Source: Amycolatopsis mongoliensis (GTDB taxonomy: Bacteria; Actinomycetota; Actinomycetes; Mycobacteriales; Pseudonocardiaceae). Taken from it: a DNA stretch of 64,000 nt. Shown here one piece after another: positions 47,638 through 55,622 of this stretch (positions within the stretch are counted from its first letter, which is position 1; the number at the start of each line of letters is the position of its first letter). The notes under the pieces are model-generated. The model ran no database searches. It worked only from the letters and a program-made list of their open reading frames with translations, and was not told where the DNA came from. The translations under genes were made by a program, and so were the position numbers. The stretch covers positions 4,030,001 to 4,094,000 of the forward strand of contig NZ_CP127295.1 in NCBI RefSeq assembly GCF_030285665.1, in the 5' to 3' direction.

Positions 47638-49998
47638 GTGGAACGCCTGTTTTTTGGGTATGGAGCGAAGCCAGACGACATTCGACGCACCATGAGTTCC
47701 TTGGCTGCGCGGTTAGGAGAGTTAAATGGTGTCGAGAGCTCGGTTTCATGGGAAGATCTCAAAGTTGATGGTCGCCTCATCGTCAACGAGATTGAATCGC
47801 ATGTAAGCAAGTCTTCTATATGCGTTTTCGATCTCACGGTGCCAAATCTCAATGTGCTTTTCGAGCTGGGATTGGCGATCGGCTTAAAGCGACGTGTCGT
47901 CTTATTGCAAAGCTCTGCATTCCAAAAGGCGAGTAAGCGGGTGGATGACGAGGTCCCGCTTCTCTCGACAGTCGGATATACACGCTATGCCAATGAAGAC
48001 GAGTTGCTTAATCAGATGATCTCGGTGATTGGCCACGAAGCACCACCGCTCTGGAATGACGTCGAGATGAGTATCAGTGCTAACCTCGACGATTCTTGCA
48101 TGCTGTACGTACCCAGTGCTCAAGAAGACAACGCTAGCAGGCGTCTAAGTCGGACTCTGGAGAGGTTTGAAAAGCTAAATTCGACAACTATTAGCTTTGA
48201 AGACTATGGCTCAATGCCATTAGCTTGGTATGTCGAACAAATTTACCGCTGCGGTGTCGCAGTCTTTCATATGACCCCATCGAACGACTACCTCGCTGCT
48301 CTGGTCAATCCTAGGGTCGCCCTGCTTGCTGGGATCGCTAGAGGTATAGGTAGGAATACGCTTATTGTGGCTCCTCAGGTGGAAGAGACTGCCGTTGATT
48401 ACAGGGATATGTCGATCCGCTATTCTAACCCTCCGCAGTTGGAGAGATTGGTATTAAATTGGCTGGATTCCCTGCCTGACGCGTCAACTTCGAGGCACGC
48501 TAAGGTTCGAACGGAACTAAAGACCGAATTATCGTGGCTTCGTTTTGGAAATCACGTCGCTGAAAGCGATCGGGATGGACTTGAATATTACTTCGTCCGC
48601 ACCAGCGACTATCAAGATGTAGTGACTTCTGCCGCCACTATCTTTACAGGGAAAAAGGGAACTGGCAAGACAGCAAATATGCTGACTGCTGCGGATGAGC
48701 TAAGGCTTGATCCGCGAAACCTTGTGTGTGTAATCAAGCCAGCAAGCTACGAGCTTGATGGCTTGACCGAAGTTCTTCGGCGTATAGACAAAAAGCATCT
48801 TGACAACTATCTAATTGAAGGTTTATGGAAGTATCTACTTTATACCGAGATTGCTGCAAAGACTGTGGCTGAAGCTGAGAGCAGGCCGGCTGGTATAGCA
48901 ACAGGAAGTCCGGAAGACAGATTGAGGAGGTGCCTTGAGGAGAAGCATGAAGGGGTTGGCAGCAACTTCTCTGACCGGCTCGAATCGCTCGTAGACTCCC
49001 TGGCTGGTGTGGTCAACTCTCAATTGGACTCAGCTTCGATCAAGGAAGCTAGGAGTGTGATAGATCGGGCTCTTCATGGCACTGCGATTAAGGATCTACG
49101 TCAACTTATTGGCGATGCTCTTTCTGGGAGACAGCGGGTCGCAATCCTTGTCGATAACCTTGATAAGGCATGGGAGCGGGGCGCGGATCTGGACCTGCTC
49201 GCTCAATTGCTGTTAGGACTTCTTGGTGTTGTGGGGCGAGTGGTAGACGAATTTCGCCGCGAGAAGAATCGCAAATCTAGTGTAAATGTGACCCTTACAG
49301 TCTTCCTGAGAAGTGACATATTTGCATTTATCCGCGATAAGGCCAGGGAGCCCGATAAGATCTCGGTTGCGGAGATTGAGTGGCGGGACCCTGACCTTCT
49401 GATCAGGGTTCTCGAAGATCGCTTCAAGTTTAATAGTAATAAAGATTTGGATCCCCGGCTTCTCTGGGATGGGTTTTTCGCTCCGGCGGTCCGAGGGCTG
49501 CCGTCGAGGGACTATCTACTGTCGCGCGTGCAAGCCAGGCCTCGCGACCTTGTCTTTTTTGCAAACGCGGCAGTCAACCGCGCTTCCAATGCTAAGCATC
49601 AGAAGATCGAAGAGTCGGACATCTTAGAGGCAGAAAAGTCGTATAGTCAGTTTGCTTACGAAGCGCTTCTTGTTGAAGGTGTGGCGGCCGGGATGGATCT
49701 AGAAGAAATCCTAATCGAGTTTGCCGGCGAGAATCCAATTCTTGACTTCAGTAGGATCGAGCAGATTCTCGGTCCGTTAGAAGAGTCGCATCTGGGTGTT
49801 CCATACATCGTTGAATCTTTGCGCCGCCTAGGCTTTTTGGGTGTAGAGACATCGGATGGAAGCTTTGATTACGGTGGCACTGATGGTGAGATGAAGCGAG
49901 CGAACGTTCTTGCAAGAAAGCTTGAGAAGGGGCTTGGTCGCCCGGCCAGATATGAAGTTCATACCGCGTATCGCAGGTTTCTTGAGATCGACGGATAG
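47638..49998 (+). CDS. Deoxyribosyltransferase/TIR-like domains fused to a P-loop ATPase (Sll1717-like)
   Basis: A 786-residue cytoplasmic protein. Domain 1 (about 1-95) starts ERLFFGYGAKPDDIRR and has FDLTVPNLNVLFELGLAIG with Glu76 in the position of the catalytic Glu of nucleoside deoxyribosyltransferase/TIR-like enzymes. Domain 2 (about 145-285) looks like a second, degenerate copy. The ATPase (about 300-620) has Walker A GKKGTGKT with Lys344 and Walker B VAILVDNLDKAW with Asp506, and resembles the Sll1717 family of defence-type P-loop ATPases. The rest is helical. The start GTG at 47638 follows GAGAGG; a TTG further up is less likely. GC content is far below that of the neighbours (24 of 60 G/C at 48181-48240), a sign of transfer. 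Presumed sensor and/or NAD/nucleotide-consuming effector. Confidence 0.78.
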   Translation: MERLFFGYGAKPDDIRRTMSSLAARLGELNGVESSVSWEDLKVDGRLIVNEIESHVSKSSICVFDLTVPNLNVLFELGLAIGLKRRVVLLQSSAFQKASKRVDDEVPLLSTVGYTRYANEDELLNQMISVIGHEAPPLWNDVEMSISANLDDSCMLYVPSAQEDNASRRLSRTLERFEKLNSTTISFEDYGSMPLAWYVEQIYRCGVAVFHMTPSNDYLAALVNPRVALLAGIARGIGRNTLIVAPQVEETAVDYRDMSIRYSNPPQLERLVLNWLDSLPDASTSRHAKVRTELKTELSWLRFGNHVAESDRDGLEYYFVRTSDYQDVVTSAATIFTGKKGTGKTANMLTAADELRLDPRNLVCVIKPASYELDGLTEVLRRIDKKHLDNYLIEGLWKYLLYTEIAAKTVAEAESRPAGIATGSPEDRLRRCLEEKHEGVGSNFSDRLESLVDSLAGVVNSQLDSASIKEARSVIDRALHGTAIKDLRQLIGDALSGRQRVAILVDNLDKAWERGADLDLLAQLLLGLLGVVGRVVDEFRREKNRKSSVNVTLTVFLRSDIFAFIRDKAREPDKISVAEIEWRDPDLLIRVLEDRFKFNSNKDLDPRLLWDGFFAPAVRGLPSRDYLLSRVQARPRDLVFFANAAVNRASNAKHQKIEESDILEAEKSYSQFAYEALLVEGVAAGMDLEEILIEFAGENPILDFSRIEQILGPLEESHLGVPYIVESLRRLGFLGVETSDGSFDYGGTDGEMKRANVLARKLEKGLGRPARYEVHTAYRRFLEIDG

Positions 49999-50041
49999 TT
50001 TATGGTTTGAGTGCTGATAGTGTCGAGAAGGGATTTGTGCG

Positions 50042-50425
50042 ATGCCTGACCGTGTGTTCGTTAGTTTTGATTATGATCACGATAGATTTCTTAAAGAGGC
50101 TCTTATAGGGCAATCGAAGAACCCGGACTCTCCCTTTGAAGTTGCTGACTGGTCAATCAAGGAGCCATCGCCAGATTGGCGGAAACGAGCTCGCTACAGG
50201 ATTGCTTCTTCGGACTTGGTGATTGTTATTTGTGGGGAGCATACGCATCAGGCTCTGGGGGTTGGAATCGAGGTCGAGTTAGCGCAGGAGGTTGGTGTAC
50301 CCTACGTTCTCATTCAAGGGTATGACCAGCGTCAATGTACTAAGTCAACTACGGCAAGGGCGACGGACAGTGTTTACGACTGGACCTGGCCGAACCTCAA
50401 GCTGCTCGTGGGTGGAGCAAGGTGA
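50042..50425 (+). CDS. MTH538-type TIR-like protein (Thoeris ThsB-like)
   Basis: A 127-residue single-domain protein, RVFVSFDYDHDRFLKEALIG at the start, then NPDSPFEVADWSIKEPSPDW, SDLVIVICGEHTHQALGVG and Glu77/Glu79 in GIEVELAQEVGVPY. It ends with the typical NLKLLV after an aromatic DWTWP. This is the MTH538 (DUF1863) TIR-like family to which Thoeris ThsB belongs. Such proteins make a cyclic-ADP-ribose-type signal from NAD when phage is sensed, which then activates a partner effector. AGAAGGGA precedes the ATG. The stop overlaps the membrane-protein gene (GTGA). Confidence 0.85.
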   Translation: MPDRVFVSFDYDHDRFLKEALIGQSKNPDSPFEVADWSIKEPSPDWRKRARYRIASSDLVIVICGEHTHQALGVGIEVELAQEVGVPYVLIQGYDQRQCTKSTTARATDSVYDWTWPNLKLLVGGAR

Positions 50426-50883
50426 CATCGACTCCAGGTGACGTTGATCCCCGTGAACTTGAGATCTACAAGCTAGCTGTCGAGATGGCAGATCGTGTTT
50501 CGGCTCGACGAGCGACGGCTAATACATTTTTTCTGACGGTCCAAAGTGCTTTCGTCGCGGTCGTCGGGATAGCTTCGCCGAAGCTTCACGAATCTGCGTG
50601 GTGGAATTCTTTGGTGGTGTCTGTCGCAGGTATCGCTCTATCTGGATCGTGGTGGCTCCAATTAAGGAGCTATCGGGATCTTAATCGAGCAAAGTTTGAG
50701 GTCATTAATAGTATTGAAAGTAATCTTCCGGTTCAAATATTTTCTGAAGAATGGAAGAGTTTAAAGAAAGATCCTGTTGCTAGATGGCGTGGCCGGTATG
50801 CCGAGCTCGGCACGATTGAGAGATCTGTGCCATTCGTCTTCGCAACTTTGTATGTATTGCTGTTTCTTGCTAGACTAGTCTAA
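50422..50883 (+). CDS. Small integral membrane protein resembling the RipA family
   Basis: A 153-residue protein with three likely membrane helices (about 34-52, 60-80 and 133-152). It has the soluble N-terminal helix LEIYKLAVEMADRVSARRAT, the motif WWLQLRSYRDLNRAKFEVIN after TM2 and the hydrophobic end. These match my recollection of proteins annotated as RipA-family octameric membrane proteins; I could not check that. Placed directly after a ThsB-like TIR gene (4-base overlap), it is the best candidate for a membrane effector opened by the TIR product. Its stop overlaps the next start (TAATG). Confidence 0.72.
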   Translation: MTSTPGDVDPRELEIYKLAVEMADRVSARRATANTFFLTVQSAFVAVVGIASPKLHESAWWNSLVVSVAGIALSGSWWLQLRSYRDLNRAKFEVINSIESNLPVQIFSEEWKSLKKDPVARWRGRYAELGTIERSVPFVFATLYVLLFLARLV

Positions 50884-51182
50884 TGTCTAACTACCTTGCT
50901 GAGCTCGCGGTCAGAATACGAGCGGCTCTGTCTGCTGATGCGAGGCCGCCCAGTGATAGTGACGACTTGTTCGTATTGTATGCAGTACTCCTGCGGGCCA
51001 AGGGCGTCGAAACTACTCTCTCAGACGTCCATGACGCTTGGGCGGCCTGGATGTCGAGAAAAGATGAAGGTCATAACGCTCTTGTCCCTTTTTCGGATCT
51101 CGATGAAGTGACAAAAAGGCAGGATTTGCCGTATGTAGCCGCTATACGCGCAGTAGCGCGAGAATTTGGCGATGGGGGTTGA
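50883..51182 (+). CDS. Small protein of unknown function in the defence-like operon
   Basis: A 99-residue acidic protein, SNYLAELAVRIRAALSADAR at the start, then SDDLFVLYAVLLRAKGVETT and VHDAWAAWMSRKDEGHNALV. It looks all-helical. I recall similar small proteins next to RipA-like genes in actinomycetes, perhaps DUF7701, but am not certain. It overlaps both neighbours by a few bases and therefore belongs to the same transcription and translation unit. Confidence 0.65.
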   Translation: MSNYLAELAVRIRAALSADARPPSDSDDLFVLYAVLLRAKGVETTLSDVHDAWAAWMSRKDEGHNALVPFSDLDEVTKRQDLPYVAAIRAVAREFGDGG

Positions 51183-51799
51183 CGTTGGCAGAGTCGGAGT
51201 TCGCTGGCGCAACGGATGGGCGATCTGAATATGTCGAGCCTGGAGCCGGATTTGGGAATTCGGTATTTGTGAGTTATCCAAAACCGTACACCCGGGCGCA
51301 GATGGCATTCATTAGAGGGCTTTCCGCAAGCCTGAAAGGTCGCGGGTTTTTCCCACGTACGCTCGGCGTGACGGACTACGACACGGATGCACCCCTTCGC
51401 GCCGTGCGACGATTGATGTTCGAGTCGCACGGCCTGATCGCGGTGGCCTTCAAGAGAATCTTCGTCGAGTCTGGCACCGGTAATTTTCGGGCAGATCTTA
51501 GTAAGATAGAAGAGTTTCCTTTGCGTGGAGTCTGGTTGAGTACTCCGTGGGTTCATATCGAGCCGGCGATGGCGTATCAGTTGGGCTTGCCGACGCTGAT
51601 AGTTAGGGAAAAGGGAGTGTTAGCCGACGGGATTCTTGAGAAAGGTGTCACGGGTTTATATGCTCCTGAGTTTGATGTTGACGGCGATCCGACTGCTTAC
51701 TTGAAGTCGACAGAGTGGAACCAAATCCTTACTCGGTGGGAGTATCAAGTTCGAACAGTCATCGACCGAAAGGGAAGTCCTCCACGCCTATACGATTGA
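51179..51799 (+). CDS. Deoxyribosyltransferase/TIR-like protein
   Basis: A 206-residue protein. NSVFVSYPKPYTRAQMAFIRGL (about 27-48) is a strand-helix opening as in TIR/deoxyribosyltransferase folds. HGLIAVAFKRIFVESGTG is the central strand, and Glu128 in WVHIEPAMAYQLGLPTLIV occupies the place of the catalytic Glu. It carries the VREKGVLADGILEKGV segment after it. It is probably a NAD- or nucleotide-cleaving enzyme or sensor. The start is TTG, overlapping the previous stop by four bases (TTGA). Confidence 0.65.
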   Translation: MTLAESEFAGATDGRSEYVEPGAGFGNSVFVSYPKPYTRAQMAFIRGLSASLKGRGFFPRTLGVTDYDTDAPLRAVRRLMFESHGLIAVAFKRIFVESGTGNFRADLSKIEEFPLRGVWLSTPWVHIEPAMAYQLGLPTLIVREKGVLADGILEKGVTGLYAPEFDVDGDPTAYLKSTEWNQILTRWEYQVRTVIDRKGSPPRLYD

Positions 51800-51878
51800 G
51801 GTGCGTCTGGGGCGATTGACGGAAATCTGGACTGCATATGGCGATACTTGCGCTGGCGTCCGCTGTTAGGCTGAGATC

Positions 51879-53114
51879 ATGCGTGGTGCGGGTGACCAGC
51901 TCAGCATCGGTGAGCGGATCGCGTTCTACCGGCGGCGGCGTGGGCTGTCGCAGGCGGTGCTTGCTGACCTGGTAGGCCGTACCGAGGACTGGTTGAGCAA
52001 GATCGAGCGCGGCGAGCGAGACATCCGCAGGCTTGACGTCCTAGCCGACCTCGCGCGGTCGCTGCGGGTGACGCTGGGTGACCTGCTCGGCGAACCGGTG
52101 CTGATGGAGGAGCAGGACAAGCACGACGACGTCCCCGCGATCCGCGACGCGCTGATGGCTCCCCGCAGGCTTTCGCGGACACTGTTCTCCTCAGCTACGG
52201 CACCCGAGTACGTCGACCCTCAGCCGGTCCGCCAACTGGTCGAAGGTGCCTGGTCGAGCTACCAGAAGGGCGACCTCGGTCGAGTCGTCACCGCGCTGCC
52301 GGGCTTGATCAAAACTACGCAGGCGATGGAGGCGGCTTCGTCGGACGACGCCGGGTACAAGCGGGCCTGCGCGGCGATCTCGGCACGGGTGCACCATCTG
52401 GCCGCGACCACGCTGAGCAAGATCGGTGAGGCTGACCTCGCATGGATCGCGGCGGAACGCGCCATGCAGGCGGCGGACGATTCCGATGATCCGCTGGTCC
52501 TGGCCTCGGCCGCCCGGTCCGGCACGCACGCGCTCTTGGCCGTGGGCCGGTTTGATGATGCGCTTGAGCTGGGCGACGTCGCGGCGAAGTGGCTGCTGCC
52601 GAGGATGGCCAAGGGTGATCCGGCCGCGCTGAGCCTGTACGGGATGCTCTACCTCCGTACCGCCGTCGCGGCGGCGCGACACCAGGATCGGACCACCACG
52701 AACGACCTCCTCGCACACGCGAAAACCGCCGCTGACCAGCTGGGCGTGGACGCGAACTACTGGCAGACCGGGTTCGGGCCAGCCAATGTGGAGCTCCACC
52801 GGCTGTCAGCCGCCCTGGACCTCGGCGACGTGAGCCAGGTGATCGAGACCGCACCGCGCGTCAACGTCGACCACCTGCCCGTGGAACGCCAGGTCACGCA
52901 CCTGATCGACTTCGCTCGCGCGCTGAGCCTGCTCGCCAAGGACGACGACGCCCTACAAGTCCTCCTGGAGGCCGAGCAGAAGTCGCCGACCATCGTCCGG
53001 CACAACACCATGGTTCGGGAGGTCGTGCGCTCCATGTACCGGCGCGCTCCAGTCACGGCTGGCAAGTCCTCGGCGCTGCTCGCGCTGGCCGAGCGCTGCG
53101 GCGCGGTGAGGTAA
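51879..53114 (+). CDS. XRE-family regulator with TPR-like C-terminal region
   Basis: A 411-residue protein. The N-terminal HTH (ERIAFYRRRRGLSQAVLADL, then VGRTEDWLSKIERGERDIRR, residues 10-50) is followed by a helical TPR-like region to the end. This is a common actinomycete regulator type on mobile elements, often next to a flavoprotein as here (4 bp gap). It has normal high GC, so it is not part of the low-GC cargo. The preceding 79 bases hold a TTGACG box at 51815 as a possible -35. Confidence 0.87.
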   Translation: MRGAGDQLSIGERIAFYRRRRGLSQAVLADLVGRTEDWLSKIERGERDIRRLDVLADLARSLRVTLGDLLGEPVLMEEQDKHDDVPAIRDALMAPRRLSRTLFSSATAPEYVDPQPVRQLVEGAWSSYQKGDLGRVVTALPGLIKTTQAMEAASSDDAGYKRACAAISARVHHLAATTLSKIGEADLAWIAAERAMQAADDSDDPLVLASAARSGTHALLAVGRFDDALELGDVAAKWLLPRMAKGDPAALSLYGMLYLRTAVAAARHQDRTTTNDLLAHAKTAADQLGVDANYWQTGFGPANVELHRLSAALDLGDVSQVIETAPRVNVDHLPVERQVTHLIDFARALSLLAKDDDALQVLLEAEQKSPTIVRHNTMVREVVRSMYRRAPVTAGKSSALLALAERCGAVR

Positions 53115-53118
53115 TCGG

Positions 53119-53676
53119 ATGCCGCGAGTTCTCGGGCTGGTCGCCTCCGGGGCCGGCGGGGTCGAAGACCTGCTTCCGCGCCTGATCAAGCCCGCCCAGG
53201 AAGCAGGCTGGACAGTCGTGGTCACCCTGACGCCCACCGCCGGCCGCTGGCTGGCCGAGACCGGGCAACTCGACGAGATCGAGCAAGCCACCGGCTATCC
53301 GGTGCGGGTCGAGCCTCGCTCGCCGTCGCAGAAGAGCCCGCACCCCGCCCCGAGCTGCTACCTGGTGACGCCGGCCTCGGCGAACTTCGTAGCGAAGATG
53401 TCCCTCGGCATCGCCGACAACCAAGCGTTGACGCAGGTCAACGAGGCGATCGGGACGCTGAACCTGCCGGTGATCGTGTTTCCCCGCGTCAACGCGGCCC
53501 ACGCACGTCAGCCGTTCTGGACCATGCACATCGAGAACCTCAAGCGGGTCGGTGTGGACCTGCTCTACGGTGACGACGTCTGGCCACTGCACGAACCGCG
53601 GTCCGCTCCTGGCCGGGATCTGCCCTGGTCAGCCATGCTGGACGCGATCGAGAAGGCCGTTCCGGCCGACCGGTAG
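53119..53676 (+). CDS. Flavoprotein (phosphopantothenoylcysteine decarboxylase-like)
   Basis: A 185-residue HFCD/flavoprotein-family protein: PRVLGLVASGAGGVEDLLPR at the start, TPTAGRWLAETG, then CYLVTPASANFVAKMSLGIADN, which matches the FMN-binding and substrate-clamp region. It is too short for Dfp/CoaBC and lacks the synthetase half. It is a standard partner of the XRE regulator on actinomycete elements, role unknown. It begins four bases after the regulator stop. Confidence 0.82.
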   Translation: MPRVLGLVASGAGGVEDLLPRLIKPAQEAGWTVVVTLTPTAGRWLAETGQLDEIEQATGYPVRVEPRSPSQKSPHPAPSCYLVTPASANFVAKMSLGIADNQALTQVNEAIGTLNLPVIVFPRVNAAHARQPFWTMHIENLKRVGVDLLYGDDVWPLHEPRSAPGRDLPWSAMLDAIEKAVPADR

Positions 53677-53779
53677 AACCGACCCGGACAGTTTGTCCGG
53701 GTGATCTTCCTTACCCGGGTGTCTCCTGGTTTCAGCGCGCCCAATCGGACGCGCGCAAGCCGAGACATCGGGAGAGCAC

Positions 53780-54052
53780 ATGGGCATTCACGTGGTGATT
53801 CAGCCCCTCGTCGGATACGGCGCTGCCGTCGTGTCACCTTCCCCGGGAGTCCGCCAACTGGTGGCCGGGGGCGATGAAACCGCGATCATGATCCAGGTAC
53901 CGGCTCGGATCGGCGGCCTGATGGACACCGCGCGCTTCGCGCGGAGCCTCGCCGAGGCCGCGAACGAGTTCGGCGAGTGGTGCGAGACGCAGAACCGCAC
54001 CCGCACCTTCTCCTCTCCTCTCGGCGACCAGTGGTCGGAAGAGCGCGACTAA
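53780..54052 (+). CDS. Small AICE protein of unknown function
   Basis: A 90-residue protein, MGIHVVIQPLVGYGAAVVS at the start and LAEAANEFGEWCETQNRT near the end. No family was recognised. GGGAGA lies seven bases before the ATG. It lies between the flavoprotein and the Pra-like gene. Confidence 0.6.
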   Translation: MGIHVVIQPLVGYGAAVVSPSPGVRQLVAGGDETAIMIQVPARIGGLMDTARFARSLAEAANEFGEWCETQNRTRTFSSPLGDQWSEERD

Positions 54053-54088
54053 GCGCGAAGAAACCCATACCAGCAAAGGAAATTCAGC

Positions 54089-54541
54089 ATGGCTATCGAC
54101 AAGGGACACCGGTTCGGGATCGACTTCGACGACGCGTTTCCGCAGGGCTTGGTGATGGTGGGCGAGGTGTCGCCCGATAACGAGTACCAGTCGCGTGAGG
54201 ACCGGGCCGCCAATCGCCCGGTGCGGCAGCGGGTTGACGAGGTGACCGGTAAGCGGCAGTGGAAGGTGATGGTCACCGACCCGGCCGAGACGCGGGCGAA
54301 GCGGGCGTCGTTTGAGATCACGCTTCTCGCCGATGTGCAGCCGGTGCCGACGACGTCGGAGGCGCTGCCGGGGATGCGGCCGATCGAGCTGGATGGCCTG
54401 ACGGCGGAACCGCGTGTGGCGGGGCAGGGTGAGTTCAAGTACCAGTCCTACGTGTTCCGTGCGACCGGGTTCAAGCAGGCCACCAGCAACGCGAAGCCGT
54501 CTCGGTCCGGTGGGTCCGGTGAGACGGCGAAGGCGGCGTGA
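54089..54541 (+). CDS. Pra-like activator of element replication, integration and excision
   Basis: A 150-residue protein similar to Pra-type activators of pMEA/pSAM2-like elements: HRFGIDFDDAFPQGLVMVG at the start, VRQRVDEVTGKRQWKVMVTD in the middle, and a C-terminal RATGFKQATSNAKPS. In pSAM2 Pra switches on the replication, xis and int functions. An AAAGGAAA site precedes the ATG. It leads the transfer-gene run that follows, starting with a 4-base overlap. Confidence 0.8.
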   Translation: MAIDKGHRFGIDFDDAFPQGLVMVGEVSPDNEYQSREDRAANRPVRQRVDEVTGKRQWKVMVTDPAETRAKRASFEITLLADVQPVPTTSEALPGMRPIELDGLTAEPRVAGQGEFKYQSYVFRATGFKQATSNAKPSRSGGSGETAKAA

Positions 54542-55038
54542 CAGGGGTGGGCTTCCGCGAGCGGGTCGAGGCGTGGGAGCAGGCGTATCGGGACTACATG
54601 GCCACCTGGCAGCACGGCCGTGCGGTCCGGTCACCGGTCGCGGCAACCAACACGGCGAACGCTGCTCGGCGGGTGTCGCGGGCGTGGCACGAGCTGGCGC
54701 AGGCGCGCGGGTTGCCGTGGTGGTGTGTGGCGGCGCTGGAGTCGGCGGCCGAGGGGTTCGCCGACCTGGCCCGGGAATGGGAATCGCATGACGGCGACGT
54801 GGGACGGGCTGGGGCTGCGCTGGACGGTGGGCGCGGGGACCGAGGTGACGGTGGAGGAGACCGGGACGGGCGCGTCACATCCACCGGTCCTGGTGCTGGC
54901 CGGTGGGCTGTGCGTGGTGACGCTAGTGCCGCCGGAGGACCAGACCGCCTGGACGGGATGCGCAGCGTTCCTTCGCCGGCTCCGCGACCACGCCGAGGAA
55001 CTGGCGGCCCTGCTGGAAGCCCGCGCAGGGAGGCATGA
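54538..55038 (+). CDS. Small AICE protein, probably with a shifted 3' end
   Basis: The open frame is 166 codons. Residues 1-85 look genuine (FRERVEAWEQAYRDYMATWQ, then AWHELAQARGLPWWCVAALE). From about 54790 on, the frame is Gly/Asp/Arg-rich shadow sequence that overlaps a better gene in another frame. A one-base change would make it stop at an ATGA with the next start, so the 3' end may carry a frameshift. Start GTG overlaps the Pra stop (GTGA). Confidence 0.55.
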   Translation: MTGVGFRERVEAWEQAYRDYMATWQHGRAVRSPVAATNTANAARRVSRAWHELAQARGLPWWCVAALESAAEGFADLAREWESHDGDVGRAGAALDGGRGDRGDGGGDRDGRVTSTGPGAGRWAVRGDASAAGGPDRLDGMRSVPSPAPRPRRGTGGPAGSPRREA

Positions 55039-55054
55039 CCGTGCGCAGGAATGA
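54788..55054 (+). CDS. Small AICE protein overlapping the previous frame
   Basis: An 88-residue protein, TATWDGLGLRWTVGAGTEVT, then PPVLVLAGGLCVVTLVPPED and a C-terminal helix FLRRLRDHAEELAALLEARA. Codon use (G or C in third positions) fits a real gene. Function unknown. It overlaps the preceding frame by 251 bases and the following gene by 20. Confidence 0.6.
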   Translation: MTATWDGLGLRWTVGAGTEVTVEETGTGASHPPVLVLAGGLCVVTLVPPEDQTAWTGCAAFLRRLRDHAEELAALLEARAGRHDRAQE

Positions 55055-55286
55055 GCCGAAGACGCTGCGGGACGCCCACGAGGTCGTGATGGACCGCCGC
55101 CCACCGAACGACGCGAACCCGTCAGTCTGGCTGGCGTTCCGCCTCGGCAACGCACGGCTCTACAAGGCCGTCGCCGACGTCGACCGAGGTCATCACCACG
55201 AGGCGCTGTACTGGGCCGGATACGAGGAACGAAAGGCGGGTGAGATCTCGGCGGAACTTCAGCGGGAAGGGACGCCTGCTGATTAG
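55035..55286 (+). CDS. Small AICE protein (AMED_5909-like)
   Basis: An 83-residue protein: PKTLRDAHEVVMDRRPPNDA, then VADVDRGHHHEALYWAGYEE. The HHHEALYWA-type block is what I recall for the AMED_5909 family of Amycolatopsis elements; that memory was not checked. The ATG at 55035 is almost touching GGGAGG, so the GTG at 55041 may be the working start. Function unknown. Confidence 0.62.
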   Translation: MTVRRNEPKTLRDAHEVVMDRRPPNDANPSVWLAFRLGNARLYKAVADVDRGHHHEALYWAGYEERKAGEISAELQREGTPAD

Positions 55287-55457
55287 TCGCATGTAGACGA
55301 CCAGTAAGTCAACAGTAGTAGCGAAAAACGTACGCGATGACGTGCGGCGATCAAACATGCCCTGTTGCGGGTGCGTGTGATCCGTTAAGGCGCAGAAGCG
55401 GCGCCTGGCTACCAACCTTGCCGCTCCTGCGCTGTCCACAATCAGCGGAAGTGAACA

Positions 55458-55622
55458 ATGACAACGCTAAACGATGACAACCGGCGAGCGTCAACGGGGG
55501 TCACCCGAACGCGCTGCGCCTCCTGCAAACGCTTCGCCAAACTCCTGCCCGGCGAGACCCAGTGCGCCCCCTGTCTGGGAATGCTGCCGCTGGACCTCGA
55601 TGTGAAGCGGGGTGGTCGGTGA
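55458..55622 (+). CDS. 54-residue zinc-finger-like protein
   Basis: A short gene: MTTLNDDNRRASTGVTRT followed by RCASCKRFAKLL and TQCAPCLGML. Two CxxC pairs 16 residues apart fit a zinc ribbon. GGAAG precedes the ATG at a good distance, and its TGA overlaps the ATG of the translocase gene (TGATG), which argues that it is translated. Probably a small DNA-binding accessory of replication or transfer (inference). Confidence 0.62.
   Translation: MTTLNDDNRRASTGVTRTRCASCKRFAKLLPGETQCAPCLGMLPLDLDVKRGGR

Noticed and set aside
51879..53676. XRE regulator and flavoprotein as members of the defence-like operon
   Set aside because: Their GC content and codon use match the element backbone and not the low-GC cargo; this pair is common on actinomycete elements without such cargo.
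55562..55621. Upstream extension of the translocase gene
   Set aside because: The TGATG overlap with the zinc-finger-like gene at 55458-55622 fixes the start at 55622.
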